Source: Puniceibacterium sp. IMCC21224 (GTDB lineage Bacteria; Pseudomonadota; Alphaproteobacteria; Rhodobacterales; Rhodobacteraceae). From it: a stretch of DNA of 64,000 bases. This document shows positions 34,707-44,299 of the stretch, piece after piece. The position numbers and the translations under genes are program-made. The notes beneath the pieces were generated by a model that made no database searches, was not told the origin of the DNA, and was given only the letters and a program-made list of their open reading frames with translations. The DNA lies in NCBI RefSeq assembly GCF_001038505.1, contig NZ_LDPY01000001.1:1302001-1366000 (forward strand), in the 5' to 3' direction. Numbering within the stretch: position 1 is the first letter of the stretch; every line of letters begins with the position of its first letter.

Positions 34707-35891
34707 TCAGCCACGGGTTGCCGCATATTCCAGGGCACGGAACACGCCGCGCAGCTCTGCCAGACCGCGCAGGCGGCCGATCATTGGATAGCCCGGTACG
34801 CTCTTGGCGCCAATATCCGACAGGATTTCGTGACCATGATCCGGGCGGACCGGGATGGAGGCAAAATCTTCACCTGCTTCGCGGCGGCGTGCCTCTTCGG
34901 TCACAAACACATCGGCCAGCGCCACCATGTCGGTGTCCCCCTCAAGATGTGCGGCCTCTTCGAACGATCCGTCGGGTTCTTTGCGCACATTGCGCAGATG
35001 ACCAAAGCGGATCTTGTTGGCAAACCGTGCGGCAATCGCGGGGACATCATTCGCCGGATTCGCACCGAGCGAACCCGAGCAAAGCGTAAGCCCGTTGGCG
35101 GGGCTGTCCACCGCCGACAGGATCCAGTCGATATCGTCGCCGTCTGACACGATCCGCGGCAGGCCCAGAATATCGCGCGGCGGATCGTCGGGGTGGACAC
35201 AGAACACCATTCCCAGATCCTCGGCCGCCGGGACCACTTCTTGCAGAAAGCGTTTGTAGTTGGCGCGCAGCGTGTCACGGTCGATGCCTTCATAACTTTG
35301 CAGCACGTCGCGCAGACCGGCGATGTCGTAGCGGTCAAAGGCGCCGGGCAGGCCGGACATGATCGCATGCAGCAACGCCTCGCGGTCGCTCTCAGAGGAT
35401 TGCTGAAACCAGATCGCGGCCTTGTTGCGGACGTCCTGGCTATACTCATCCTCGGCGCCTGCGCGCCCCAACATATGGATTTCGAATGCGGCCATGCGGG
35501 ATGCGTCAAAACGCAGGCAACTGCCCCCACGTGCCAGCGGAGCCCGAAGGTCGGTGCGGGTCCAGTCCAGCAGCGGCATGAAGTTGTAGCAGATCGTGCG
35601 AATACCGTTGGCGGCTAGGTTCGCCATGGATTGGCGGTAATTGGCGAACAGCGTGCTCAGATCCCCTTCGCCGCGTTTGACCGCTTCGTGGATCGGCAGG
35701 CTTTCGGCGACATCCCACGTGAATCCGGCGCCGGTAATTTCGGCCTTGCGGGCGGCGATGGCGTCGTTGGTCCAGACCTCGCCATACGGGACTTCGTGCA
35801 GTGCGTGCACAATGCCTGCGGCCCCGGTCTGGGCGACTTCTGGCAGAGTGATGGGGTCAAAGGGTCCGTACCAGCGCCAACTTTCGATCAT
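34707..35891 (-). CDS. uxuA: D-mannonate dehydratase
   Basis: UxuA dehydrates D-mannonate to 2-keto-3-deoxygluconate in the glucuronate branch, in the cytosol. The 394-residue TIM-barrel protein starts MIESWRWYGPFDPITL and has the metal-site segments GMVFCVHPDDPPRDILGLPR and FGHLRNVRKEPDGSFEEAAH, with RPDHGHEI near the end. Its start overlaps the uxuB stop (ATGA), so it is translationally coupled. Together with UxaA, both epimeric aldonates can be converted to the same product. Confidence 0.95.
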   Translation of the reverse strand: MIESWRWYGPFDPITLPEVAQTGAAGIVHALHEVPYGEVWTNDAIAARKAEITGAGFTWDVAESLPIHEAVKRGEGDLSTLFANYRQSMANLAANGIRTICYNFMPLLDWTRTDLRAPLARGGSCLRFDASRMAAFEIHMLGRAGAEDEYSQDVRNKAAIWFQQSSESDREALLHAIMSGLPGAFDRYDIAGLRDVLQSYEGIDRDTLRANYKRFLQEVVPAAEDLGMVFCVHPDDPPRDILGLPRIVSDGDDIDWILSAVDSPANGLTLCSGSLGANPANDVPAIAARFANKIRFGHLRNVRKEPDGSFEEAAHLEGDTDMVALADVFVTEEARRREAGEDFASIPVRPDHGHEILSDIGAKSVPGYPMIGRLRGLAELRGVFRALEYAATRG

Positions 35892-37330
35892 TGTCCCAGG
35901 GCCTCCTGCACGGCGGCGCGGGCGCCTTTGGCTGTCAAAGTTTCAAATGCGACCGTCACCGGCACCTTGATCTGGTCCGCGACCCCAGCCGAGAATACAT
36001 CGCGCAGATTCAACAGGGCTGCAACCTTGTCGGCGGGCGTGGTTGCGCCATCGGACAGGCGTTTGAGCTGCGCCGCCAGCGGGTCGCGCACGTCGATGGG
36101 GGTTCCGGCTTCGTCGACTCCGCCGACGTAGCGCATCCAGCCCGCCACGGCGAGGCAGAGACCGGGACAGGGCGTCGTCGCGTCGTCCAGCGTGCCAAGG
36201 AGGCGCTGCGGCAGTTTCTGGCTGCCGTCCATGGCGATCTGCCATGTCAAATGTCGGATCGCCGGATTCTGGTAGCGCGCCAGCAGTGCCGCGGCATAGT
36301 TGCCCAGATCGGTGCCCTCAGGTGCGCGAAGCGTTGGTATGATCTCACGCGTCCAAAGCATTTGCGCAAATTCGGCAAAGGTCGGATCGGTCGTGGTGTC
36401 GGAAATCGTCTCGTGACCGGCGAGATAGCCAAGATAGGCCAGCGACGAATGGGTGCCGTTCAGCATCCGCAGTTTCATCAGCTCGAACGGGGCGACGTCG
36501 CGCACCAGTTCAACACCGACCGCGCCAAAATCAGGGCGCTGGGCGTCGACAAAATTATCCTCGATCACCCATTGACGAAACGGTTCGTGGATCACCGGGG
36601 CGGCGTCCTGTCTGCCGGTCAGGGCTGCGACGCGGTCAAGGTCAGCGGGTTCGGTGGCCGGCACGATGCGGTCGACCATGGTGCTGGGAAACCGACCTTC
36701 GGTTTCGATCCAGCGGGCCAGCGCTGGGTCGATGGCTTGGGCCAGATCCAGCACGGCCTGGCGCACCACCGCGCCATTGTGGGGCAGGTTGTCACAGGTC
36801 AGCACGGTGAACGGGCGCAGTCCGGCGGCATGACGCGCCTGAAGTGCACGGACAAGAAACCCCGGCGCACTGCGCGGCTGGGGATCGGTCAGATCATGGG
36901 CAATGTCAGGATGGCCCATGTTCAGAGTGCCGGTCGCAGGATTGTGGCAATATCCCTTTTCCGTGACGGTCAGTGTGACGATCCGAACGCTGGGTTGCGC
37001 CATTGCCGCGATCAGGGCTTGGGGATCTTCTGGCGCGACGAGCAGATCCTCGATCACCTCGACCACCTGCGCGGTATCGCCATCGGGACCGGCTTCGAGT
37101 GCGGTATAGGCATAGCCCTGCGGCTTCAGCGCATCGCGTGTGCCCGGGTTTTTCAGACTGGCGGCAAGGATACCCCAGTTACCACCGGATTTGGCCATCG
37201 CTTCGGCGATATAAATCGCACCATGGGATCGGAAAAAGGCACCAAGGCCCAGATGCACGATGCCAACACCGGGGCGCGGCGCGTCCGAGCGGGTTAGTCG
37301 GGGCAGATCAACGGGCAAGCCAGCCTCCAT
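35888..37330 (-). CDS. uxuB: Fructuronate reductase (mannitol dehydrogenase family)
   Basis: UxuB reduces D-fructuronate to D-mannonate with NADH. The 480-residue long-chain polyol dehydrogenase has VGIVHLGLGAFFRSHGAIYI at the N-terminus (nucleotide binding), VTEKGYCHN, and the catalytic region KLRMLNGTHSSLAYLGYLAG. MEAGLPVDLPRL (37330) best fits the family start, although it overlaps kduD by 23 bases; an earlier ATG at 37351 would overlap more. No separate tagaturonate reductase (UxaB) is present, so this enzyme may have to serve both ketouronates, or UxaB lies elsewhere. Confidence 0.88.
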   Translation of the reverse strand: MEAGLPVDLPRLTRSDAPRPGVGIVHLGLGAFFRSHGAIYIAEAMAKSGGNWGILAASLKNPGTRDALKPQGYAYTALEAGPDGDTAQVVEVIEDLLVAPEDPQALIAAMAQPSVRIVTLTVTEKGYCHNPATGTLNMGHPDIAHDLTDPQPRSAPGFLVRALQARHAAGLRPFTVLTCDNLPHNGAVVRQAVLDLAQAIDPALARWIETEGRFPSTMVDRIVPATEPADLDRVAALTGRQDAAPVIHEPFRQWVIEDNFVDAQRPDFGAVGVELVRDVAPFELMKLRMLNGTHSSLAYLGYLAGHETISDTTTDPTFAEFAQMLWTREIIPTLRAPEGTDLGNYAAALLARYQNPAIRHLTWQIAMDGSQKLPQRLLGTLDDATTPCPGLCLAVAGWMRYVGGVDEAGTPIDVRDPLAAQLKRLSDGATTPADKVAALLNLRDVFSAGVADQIKVPVTVAFETLTAKGARAAVQEALGQ

Positions 37331-38033
37331 CAACGTTGAGCACCGCGCCATGGATATAATCCGCAGCGGGTGAGGACAGGAACACGGCGGTGCCGGCGAT
37401 ATCCTTGGCGTCGCCCCAGCGGCCTGCCGGGATACGCTCCAGAATGGCTTTGTTGCGTTCGGGATCGGCGCGCAGGGCGGCTGTGTTGTTCGTCTCTATA
37501 TAGCCGGGCGCAATGGCGTTGACATTGATGCCTTTGGCGGCCCATTCGTTGGTCAGGATCTTGGTCAGCCCGGCAACACCATGTTTCGCCGCTGTGTAGG
37601 ACGGCACGCGGATGCCGCCCTGAAACGACAGCAGCGAGGCGATGTTGACGATCTTGCCGGTGCCCTCGCGTGCCAGAACGGCGCGGGCAAAGGCCTGACA
37701 GGTAAAGAACACCGCCTTGAGGTTGACGTCCATCACGTCATCCCAGTCCGCTTCGGTGAAATCGACGCTGTCGTTGCGGCGGATGATCCCGGCGTTGTTC
37801 ACCAGAATGTCGATGGGTTCGCCTGCAAAGGCATCGCGCGCGGCCATCGGATCGGCAAAGTCCAGCGTCAGTTCACGGGCGTTGTCGATCGTGGCGACGG
37901 TTTCGGCGCAGGACGATCGGCTGACGCAGATCACCTGCGCCCCGGCCTGACCCATCGCCACAGCAATCGCCTGACCGATACCGGTGTTGGCGCCCGTGAC
38001 CAGCGCAGTTTTGCCGTTCAGCGAAAAGCTCAT
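37308..38033 (-). CDS. kduD: 2-dehydro-3-deoxy-D-gluconate 5-dehydrogenase
   Basis: KduD is a short-chain dehydrogenase that reduces 2,5-diketo-3-deoxygluconate to 2-keto-3-deoxygluconate, after KduI. The 241-residue protein has the cofactor motif TGANTGIGQAIA, the NNAGI strand, and catalytic Ser and YxxxK in IASLLSFQGGIRVPSYTAAK; the IRR after NNAG is typical of KduD. Its start overlaps the kduI stop (ATGA). Adjacency to kduI and kdgF separates it from generic SDRs. Confidence 0.93.
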   Translation of the reverse strand: MSFSLNGKTALVTGANTGIGQAIAVAMGQAGAQVICVSRSSCAETVATIDNARELTLDFADPMAARDAFAGEPIDILVNNAGIIRRNDSVDFTEADWDDVMDVNLKAVFFTCQAFARAVLAREGTGKIVNIASLLSFQGGIRVPSYTAAKHGVAGLTKILTNEWAAKGINVNAIAPGYIETNNTAALRADPERNKAILERIPAGRWGDAKDIAGTAVFLSSPAADYIHGAVLNVDGGWLAR

Positions 38034-38854
38034 CGCAAATCCCCCATCGGGATCATGTCCATATCGGTGAAATCGACGTTGTCACCGGCCATTGACCAGC
38101 AGAACGTATAGCTGCCGGTGCCCGCGCCTGCGTGGATCGACCACGGCGGAGAAATCACAACCTCTTCGTTTGCCATGACGATGTGGCGCGTCTCGGACGG
38201 CTGACCCATAAAGTGAAAGACGCGCTGATCGGCGCTCATGTCAAAGTACAGATACGCCTCCATCCGGCGGTCGTGAGTGTGCGCAGGCATAGTGTTCCAG
38301 ACCGATCCTTCAGCGAACTGGGTGTAGCCCATCAGCAACTGGCAGCTGTCGCAGACCTCGGGGTGCAGCAACTGGATGATCACCCGCTCGTTCGCCTGCT
38401 CTTTGGAGCCAAGCTCGACCCTGCGGGCATCAGCCACCTTGATCAGTTTGGTCGGGCAGGTGCGGTGTGCGGGGGCCGACAGAACGTAGAACCGGCCTTT
38501 GCCGGAAAAAGTGACGGCACCAGACCCCATGCCGACATACAGCACCTCACCATGCGCGACGGTGTAGGTTTCATCGCCAACGGCAACTTCGCCGGTGTCC
38601 CCGATGTTGAGCACGCCGAGTTCGCGCCGCTCAAGGAACGTCTTGGTTCCGGTCTCAGCAACATGGTCCAGCGTCAGCGCGCTGCCCGCAGGCACAACCG
38701 ACCCGATCAGCAGGCGGTCATAGTGGGAATAGACCAGCGCGATCTTGCCCTCTTGGAACAGGTCGCCGACATGGAAATGATCGCGCAAGCCCTGCGTGTC
38801 GAGGGTTTTGGCAGTGGCCGGATCAATAGCGTAGCGGGTCTGGGCGGTGGTCAT
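38030..38854 (-). CDS. kduI: 5-keto-4-deoxyuronate isomerase
   Basis: KduI isomerises 5-keto-4-deoxyuronate (DKI), formed from unsaturated uronates, to 2,5-diketo-3-deoxygluconate. The 274-residue zinc cupin keeps the metal set: PAHTHDRRMEAYLYF (His-x-His and Glu) and PPWSIHAG (His). The C-terminus reads DMDMIPMGDLR, a KduI hallmark. ATG 38854 follows GAAAGGA; the frame extends upstream but overlaps kdgF. Confidence 0.95.
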   Translation of the reverse strand: MTTAQTRYAIDPATAKTLDTQGLRDHFHVGDLFQEGKIALVYSHYDRLLIGSVVPAGSALTLDHVAETGTKTFLERRELGVLNIGDTGEVAVGDETYTVAHGEVLYVGMGSGAVTFSGKGRFYVLSAPAHRTCPTKLIKVADARRVELGSKEQANERVIIQLLHPEVCDSCQLLMGYTQFAEGSVWNTMPAHTHDRRMEAYLYFDMSADQRVFHFMGQPSETRHIVMANEEVVISPPWSIHAGAGTGSYTFCWSMAGDNVDFTDMDMIPMGDLR

Positions 38855-38868
38855 GTCAGGGGGTCCTT

Positions 38869-39174
38869 TCAGAGGAAGTCGTCGCGTCGGGGGCTGAATG
38901 TATCGATCAGCGTTCCGGACTCGATGCAGAGGCATCCGTGCTTGGCGTTTGAAGAGATGATCAGGCTATCACCCGGGCCAAGGTCATGGTCTTTGCCGTC
39001 CAGATGGAAGGTAAAGCGCCCGGCCTCGACATAGGTGGCCTGCACATGCGGATGGCTGTGCAGTTTGCCGACTGCGCCGTCCTGAAACCGAAAGGCAACG
39101 GTCATAAGATCGGGCGTTTCAGCCAGCACCTGGCGCGTCACACCCGGATCGGTAGGGACGGTTGGAAATGTCAT
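38869..39174 (-). CDS. kdgF: Cupin, unsaturated uronate ring-opening enzyme KdgF
   Basis: KdgF speeds conversion of unsaturated galacturonate or alginate-derived monouronates to the linear keto acid used by KduI. The 101-residue single cupin has the metal motif HSHPHVQATYVEAG, with histidines and Gln as in KdgF, and a second-motif histidine in NAKHGC. It lies 14 bases before kduI and ten after the TRAP permease gene, so it belongs to the operon. A generic cupin label is the fallback. Confidence 0.85.
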   Translation of the reverse strand: MTFPTVPTDPGVTRQVLAETPDLMTVAFRFQDGAVGKLHSHPHVQATYVEAGRFTFHLDGKDHDLGPGDSLIISSNAKHGCLCIESGTLIDTFSPRRDDFL

Positions 39175-39183
39175 GTCGGAACC

Positions 39184-40464
39184 TCAGTGAAACAGCGATG
39201 GCAGCCAAAGCGACAGTGCCGGAATGTAGGTGACAGCCATCAGCGTGGCAAATGCGGCGCCGTAGAATGGCCAGATCGACCGCATCGCCTCGGATATCGG
39301 AATTCGGCCCACGGCACAGCCGACGAACAGCACAGCGCCCACCGGCGGTGTACACAATCCGATACCAAGGTTCAGGATCAGGATCACGCCGAAATGTACC
39401 GGGTCGACCCCGAACGCCTGCGCCACCGGCAGAAAGATCGGTGTGGTGATCACGATCAGCGGCGACATATCCATAAACGTGCCAAGGATCAGCAGCATTA
39501 CGTTCATTAGCAGCAGGATCACAATCGGGTTGTCCGACAAACCCTGCAACGCTGTCACCATCGACGCTGGCACGCGGGTATAGGCCAGCAGCCAGCCGAA
39601 AGACGCGGCGCAGCCGATCACCATCAGCACCATTGCCGTGGTGCGCACGGCAGCAAAGGTTGCCTCGATGAAATCGTGCCAGCTGAGTGTGCGGTAGACG
39701 AAAAACGTCACCAGCATGGCATAGACCACAGCGATGTTCGACGATTCCGACGCGGTAAAGATGCCCGACCGCACGCCGCCAAAGATGATCGCGACCAGGA
39801 TCAGCCCGGGCGCTGCACTGGCGAACAGCGTGGCAACCATCCGCCAGCCGGGAAAGGCCTGGGTGGGATAGCCGCGCTTTTTCGCGACCAGATAGGCGGC
39901 GATCATCAGCGACAAGGCCAGAACAAAGCCGGGAATGATGCCGGCGGTGAACAGATCGGCGATGGAAATGCGCCCACCGGCCGAGATCGAATAGATGATC
40001 ATGTTGTGGCTGGGCGGCAGCAGCAGCGCGATGATCGAACTGACAACGGTCACGCTGACGGCATAATCCACGTCATAGCCGCGTTCCTTCATTTGCGGCA
40101 CCATCAGTCCACCGACGGCAGAGGCATCCGCCGCAGCAGACCCCGACACGCCGCCGAACATGACGCTTGCCAGCACGTTGACCTGTCCCAGGCCGCCGCG
40201 CAGATGGCCGACAAAGCCACCCGCCAGCGCGACCAGTCGTCGGGCAATATCGCCGCGCACCATCAGGTCGCCGGCAAAGATAAAGAATGGAATGGCCATC
40301 AGCGCAAAGACCGACACGCCGGAATTGAGACGCTGAAACACCACAACCGGGGGCAGTCCCAGATACAGGATCGTCGCGAAGGACGACACGCCCAGGCAAA
40401 AGGCGACCGGCGTGCCGATCAGCAGCAGCACCACAAAGGTGCCAAACAGAACCCAGAGTTCCAT
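39184..40464 (-). CDS. TRAP transporter large permease (DctM type), uronate cluster
   Basis: The large membrane subunit of a tripartite ATP-independent transporter, 426 residues and about 12 helices, drives uptake by the sodium gradient. Typical segments are LLIGTPVAFCLGVSS, VMFGGVSGSAAADASAVGG and MDMSPLIVITTPIFLPVAQA. The ATG at 40464 sits three bases after the small-permease stop; a TTG one codon earlier also exists. The genomic position among uronate enzymes suggests hexuronates or unsaturated uronates as cargo; this is inference. Confidence 0.93.
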   Translation of the reverse strand: MELWVLFGTFVVLLLIGTPVAFCLGVSSFATILYLGLPPVVVFQRLNSGVSVFALMAIPFFIFAGDLMVRGDIARRLVALAGGFVGHLRGGLGQVNVLASVMFGGVSGSAAADASAVGGLMVPQMKERGYDVDYAVSVTVVSSIIALLLPPSHNMIIYSISAGGRISIADLFTAGIIPGFVLALSLMIAAYLVAKKRGYPTQAFPGWRMVATLFASAAPGLILVAIIFGGVRSGIFTASESSNIAVVYAMLVTFFVYRTLSWHDFIEATFAAVRTTAMVLMVIGCAASFGWLLAYTRVPASMVTALQGLSDNPIVILLLMNVMLLILGTFMDMSPLIVITTPIFLPVAQAFGVDPVHFGVILILNLGIGLCTPPVGAVLFVGCAVGRIPISEAMRSIWPFYGAAFATLMAVTYIPALSLWLPSLFH

Positions 40465-40467
40465 CAA

Positions 40468-40980
40468 TCAGTTCTCCCAGTCCGGGTCTTCGCCAAAGCG
40501 GGCGGTTTGCAGTCCGGCGGCGCGGCGCGCCACCCGTTCCAGCGAAAAGAGCACGACCAGAATGCCGCCCCCCACGATGGGTATGAAATCGAAGGCGCCG
40601 GAAATGCCGAGCGAGGGCAATTTGTTCCCGGCTGTCTTGGCTGCCAGTTCCCAGCCGAACCAGATCATGCCGCCGCCAAAGCCTGCGACGACGAGGTCCG
40701 AGATTGAAAACAGGATCAGTTTGACCCGGTCGGGCAGCACATACAGCAGCACGTCAAAGGACAGGTGATATCCTTCGCGGATGCCCACGGCGGCGCCCAA
40801 AAAGATGAACCAGCCCATGATCATGACCGAGGCAGGCTCGCTCCAGATCAGTGAGGAATTGAGAAGATAGCGGAAAACCACCTGCGCCGCGATGATCACT
40901 GTCATCAGGACAAGGCCGATCCCGGCAATCCAAAGGGCGAGCCGTGCCAAAAGGCCGGTCGCCAGCGCGACTTTTTGCAT
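40468..40980 (-). CDS. TRAP transporter small permease (DctQ type)
   Basis: The small membrane subunit, 170 residues with four predicted helices, pairs with the DctM-type subunit encoded next. It has the DctQ-family LIWSEPASVMIMGWFIFLGA region and VGIREGYHLSFDVL. The C-terminal cytosolic tail ends RFGEDPDWEN. It is 74 bases downstream of the binding-protein gene in the same direction. Confidence 0.91.
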   Translation of the reverse strand: MQKVALATGLLARLALWIAGIGLVLMTVIIAAQVVFRYLLNSSLIWSEPASVMIMGWFIFLGAAVGIREGYHLSFDVLLYVLPDRVKLILFSISDLVVAGFGGGMIWFGWELAAKTAGNKLPSLGISGAFDFIPIVGGGILVVLFSLERVARRAAGLQTARFGEDPDWEN

Positions 40981-41054
40981 GGTGTCCGCTCAAACAAAGG
41001 GGGAAAGGATGCGGCCCGCGCAAACGTGGCGCGGGCCGCAGAAAGAGTATGATT

Positions 41055-42038
41055 TTATTCAGTCGCCTGAATACGCTCGACCATGCTCTTGAGCGTCTCG
41101 TCGGTGACGTACTTTTCATAGACCGGGGCCATCGCCTCGATGAATGGGGTCTTGTCGATGTCGGTGATGATCTCGACACCGGCGGCGCGGATCTTGTCCT
41201 CGGACTTCTTCTCCTGGGCGACCCAGAGTTCCCGCATGACGGGGGTCGAGTCCCGCGCCGCCTGACGCACCAGCGCCTGGTCTTCCGGGCTCAGCTTGTC
41301 CCACGATATTTTCGACATCACCAGAACTTCGGGCACGATCAGGTGCTGATCGAGCGTGTAGTACTTGGCAACCTCGAAATGGCCCGAAGTGTCATAGGAC
41401 GGCCAGTTGTTTTCGGCCCCGTCGATGACGCCGGTCTGGATGCTGGAATAGACCTCGCCATACGGCATCGGGGTGGCATTGGCTCCCAGTGCCGACACCA
41501 TGTCGACGAACATGTCCGACTGCATGACGCGGAACTTCATGCCCGTCATGTCGGCCATTGAGGTGATCGGCTTTTCCGAGTTGTAAAAGCTGCGCGACCC
41601 GCCGTCATAGAACGTCAGACCGACCAGATCGGCGGCGGCAAACGCATCCAGGATTTCCTGACCGATGGGGCCATCCATCACCTTGTGCATGTGATCGACC
41701 GACCGGAAGATATAGGGCAGCGACGGCACCTGGGTTTCGGCCACGATGTTGTTGAACGGCCCGAGAGAGACGCGGTTCAGGTCGATCACGCCGAACTGGG
41801 TCTGTTCGATCGTGTCTTTTTCTTCGCCCAGCTGTGCCGAGGCAAAAATCTCGATGCAGATACGGCCGTCGGTTTCCGCTTTCAGGGCTTCGCCCATCGA
41901 CCGGACCGCTTCGACGGTGGGATAGGTGTCGGGATGTGTGTCGGACGATTTCAGCGTCACTTCACATTCGGCCCAGGCGGCGCTGGTCAGGGCAGCGCTG
42001 GCCAGCAGCGCGCCGATGAGTGTTTTTTTCAGTTTCAT
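41055..42038 (-). CDS. TRAP transporter substrate-binding protein (DctP type)
   Basis: This 327-residue periplasmic protein begins with a clear signal peptide ([20 protein letters not shown], cut before EC). The mature part has DctP-family marks: [15 protein letters not shown], the ligand-arginine region [19 protein letters not shown], and [20 protein letters not shown]. It delivers substrate to the small and large permeases encoded downstream. The conserved Arg in GMKFRVMQ is expected to salt-bridge the substrate carboxylate, consistent with a uronic acid. Confidence 0.93.
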   Translation of the reverse strand: MKLKKTLIGALLASAALTSAAWAECEVTLKSSDTHPDTYPTVEAVRSMGEALKAETDGRICIEIFASAQLGEEKDTIEQTQFGVIDLNRVSLGPFNNIVAETQVPSLPYIFRSVDHMHKVMDGPIGQEILDAFAAADLVGLTFYDGGSRSFYNSEKPITSMADMTGMKFRVMQSDMFVDMVSALGANATPMPYGEVYSSIQTGVIDGAENNWPSYDTSGHFEVAKYYTLDQHLIVPEVLVMSKISWDKLSPEDQALVRQAARDSTPVMRELWVAQEKKSEDKIRAAGVEIITDIDKTPFIEAMAPVYEKYVTDETLKSMVERIQATE

Positions 42039-42065
42039 TGTTGTTTCCTCCCAGAATTGGCCCGT

Positions 42066-43475
42066 TCAGAGCCGGTAGGCCTGTTTAACAAGCCGATATG
42101 TGAGATCATGAGCGACCTCATATGCCTCATCCTCGTTCAGCCGCCCTGTGGCGACCAGCGTGGCGAGGTATGCACAATCCACCCGCCGCGCGACGTCGTG
42201 CCGGGCGGGGATGGAACAAAAGGCGCGGGTGTCATCGTTGAACCCGGCGGTGTTGTAAAAGCCCGCCGTCTCGGTCACGTTTTCGCGAAAGCGTTTCATG
42301 CCTTCGGCACTGTCAAAGAACCACCAAGGCGGCCCCAGTTTCAGCGCCGGGTAGACGCCGGCCAGCGGAGCGAGTTCGCGGCCCTGCGTGGTTTCGTCCA
42401 GCATGAACACGATCACCGACAGACGCGGATCGGTGCCAAAGGCGTTCAGCAGCGGTTTCAGATCACCAACAAAATCCGTGCGTCCGGGGATGTCGAACCC
42501 TTTGTCGCGGCCAAATTTGTTCAGGATGCCGGGGTTGTGGTTGCGTCGCGATCCGGCATGTATTTGCAGGACAAGGCCGTCGTCGATGCTCATCCGGGCC
42601 ATTTCTGTCAGCATCTGACCACGGAAGGCATCCGCATCTTCGGCATTGCCTGTGCCCAGCTTGACCCGATCGAACAGGGCGCTGGCGTCGGACATGGACA
42701 GGTTTTCGGTGCGTGCCGACGGGTGGCCGTGATCCGACGCGGTTGCGCCATGCCGTTTGAAATAGGCGCGGCGAATGCGGTGCGCCTCAAGATATCCGGC
42801 CCAGGTCTGGGTATCAGTGCCGGTCAGCGCGCCGAATTTGGTAAGGTTGGCGGCAAAGTCTGCGGAGTCGGGATCGACCACGGTGTCAGGGCGATAAGTT
42901 GTCACAACCTTGCCGCCGGTCCAACCAGAGGCGGCGATCATTTTGTGCCATTGCAGATCGTCCAGCGCGCTTTCGGTGGTTGCGATCAGTTCGATATTGA
43001 ACTTCTCGAATAGGGCGCGGGGGCGATAGTCGGGGTGTTGCAGGCAGTCGCTAATGTGATCATAAATTGCGTCTGCGGTTTGCGGGGTGAATTCCTCTTC
43101 GATGCCGAACACCTCGGCAAAGGCGTGATCGACCCACATTCGCGACGGGGTGCCACGCAGCAGGTAATAGTTGTCGGCAAACAGCTTCCAGATTTTGCGG
43201 CCGTCGGTTTCGACAGGTCCGCCATCCGCCCGCGGTACCCCAAGGGATTCGAGCGGCACGCCCTGCGAAAACAGCATCCGAAAGACGTAGTGATCAGGCG
43301 TCACGAACAGTTGGGCAGGATCGGGGAACGCTGCATTCTCGGCGTACCAGCGCGGGTCGGTGTGGCCATGCGGGCTGATGATTGGCAGGCCTTTGATGGT
43401 GTCGTACAGGGCGCGGGCCAGACTGCGGGCACCGTCTTCGATGGGGAACAATCGGTCCGGGTTCAGGTATGGCAC
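42066..43475 (-). CDS. uxaC: Glucuronate/galacturonate isomerase
   Basis: UxaC converts D-glucuronate to fructuronate and D-galacturonate to tagaturonate, the entry step for UxuB/UxuA/UxaA. The 469-residue amidohydrolase-fold protein shows PIISPHGHTDPRWYAEN (metal histidines), KFNIELIATTESALDDL, LQIHAGSRRNHNPG and GPPWWFFDS. It is probably first in the leftward operon; the TRAP genes follow 27 bases later. The GntR operator region is on its upstream side. Confidence 0.96.
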   Translation of the reverse strand: MPYLNPDRLFPIEDGARSLARALYDTIKGLPIISPHGHTDPRWYAENAAFPDPAQLFVTPDHYVFRMLFSQGVPLESLGVPRADGGPVETDGRKIWKLFADNYYLLRGTPSRMWVDHAFAEVFGIEEEFTPQTADAIYDHISDCLQHPDYRPRALFEKFNIELIATTESALDDLQWHKMIAASGWTGGKVVTTYRPDTVVDPDSADFAANLTKFGALTGTDTQTWAGYLEAHRIRRAYFKRHGATASDHGHPSARTENLSMSDASALFDRVKLGTGNAEDADAFRGQMLTEMARMSIDDGLVLQIHAGSRRNHNPGILNKFGRDKGFDIPGRTDFVGDLKPLLNAFGTDPRLSVIVFMLDETTQGRELAPLAGVYPALKLGPPWWFFDSAEGMKRFRENVTETAGFYNTAGFNDDTRAFCSIPARHDVARRVDCAYLATLVATGRLNEDEAYEVAHDLTYRLVKQAYRL

Positions 43476-43523
43476 AGTTTCTCGCTTTCCGTTCTGCGAC
43501 TGGTAGACTGGCGCAGGTTGTTC

Positions 43524-43541
43524 TAGTATGCTGGAATACTA
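43524..43541. promoter_or_regulatory. Palindromic operator between uxaC and the GntR regulator
   Basis: TAGTATGCTGGAATACTA is a perfect palindrome with six-base arms and a six-base spacer. An overlapping palindrome, ACTAATATGCTAGT, lies at 43538-43551. The pair sits 49 bases before uxaC and 45 before the gntR gene, so one site could control both directions. FadR-subfamily GntR proteins bind short palindromes of this size. Confidence 0.62.
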
Positions 43542-43585
43542 ATATGCTAGTTTGTATTTGACGTCAATCGCCGGAGAAGATCGCC

Positions 43586-44299
43586 ATGACAGAATCCGCC
43601 ATTTTAGGCCCGCTTGAACCGGTGGCCCGTGCGTCCGTTACGGATCAGGTGTTTGAGGCGCTGCATGCACAGGTTCTGTCTCTGGCTCTTCCGCCGGGGA
43701 CGAAATTGTCAGAATCGGATGTGGCCAAACAATTGGGCGTGTCGCGCCAGCCGGTGCGGGACGCGTTTTATCGTCTGTCCAAGCTGGGTTTCCTGCTGAT
43801 TCAGCCACAAAAGGCGACACTGGTCAGCAAGATTCACACCCAGGACGTGCGCCGTGCGCGTTTCATCCGTACCGCGATCGAGGTGGATGTGATGCGTCTG
43901 GCTGCGGATCGCTTTGGTCCCGAGGATTTTGAGCGGCTGGAACCCAACCTCGCGGCGCAGGCAGACGCGGTTGAAAACGGCGACCGGACCGAATTTCATC
44001 GCCTGGATGATCTGTTTCACCAAATGCTCTGCGAGAGCGCCGGGGTTGGTTATGTCTGGGACGTGATTCGCGAGAATAAGGCCCACACCGACCGCGTTCG
44101 CTATCTGTCGCTGGCGGGGGGGGGCGGATCCCAACTAGCCTATAACGACCATTGCGCGGTGATCCATGCTCTGAAACAAGGGGATGCAGGGGGGGCGGTG
44201 ATGGCGATGCGCAAGCATCTGGGCACCATTGAAGGTATTATTCAGCAGTTGCGGGAAGACAACCACAGCTGGTTTTCGGAAGAGGAGTTGGGCGCATGA
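43586..44299 (+). CDS. GntR/FCD family regulator of the uronate cluster
   Basis: This 237-residue regulator has an N-terminal winged helix-turn-helix (residues ~20-85; LSESDVAKQLGVSRQPVRDA) and a C-terminal FCD ligand domain. The FCD metal-site residues are visible in FHRLDDLFHQML and DHCAVIHALKQGD. It is divergent from uxaC and coupled to kdgK by ATGA. Uronates or 2-keto-3-deoxygluconate are likely inducers, by analogy with UxuR/ExuR-type regulators of this family. The exact orthologue name is not certain. Confidence 0.9.
   Translation: MTESAILGPLEPVARASVTDQVFEALHAQVLSLALPPGTKLSESDVAKQLGVSRQPVRDAFYRLSKLGFLLIQPQKATLVSKIHTQDVRRARFIRTAIEVDVMRLAADRFGPEDFERLEPNLAAQADAVENGDRTEFHRLDDLFHQMLCESAGVGYVWDVIRENKAHTDRVRYLSLAGGGGSQLAYNDHCAVIHALKQGDAGGAVMAMRKHLGTIEGIIQQLREDNHSWFSEEELGA

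Noticed and set aside
35891..37297. A 468-codon rightward frame opposite uxuB, and 41685-43013 (442 codons) opposite uxaC/dctP
   Set aside because: They mirror conserved coding sequence and have no ribosome sites or domains; shadow frames.
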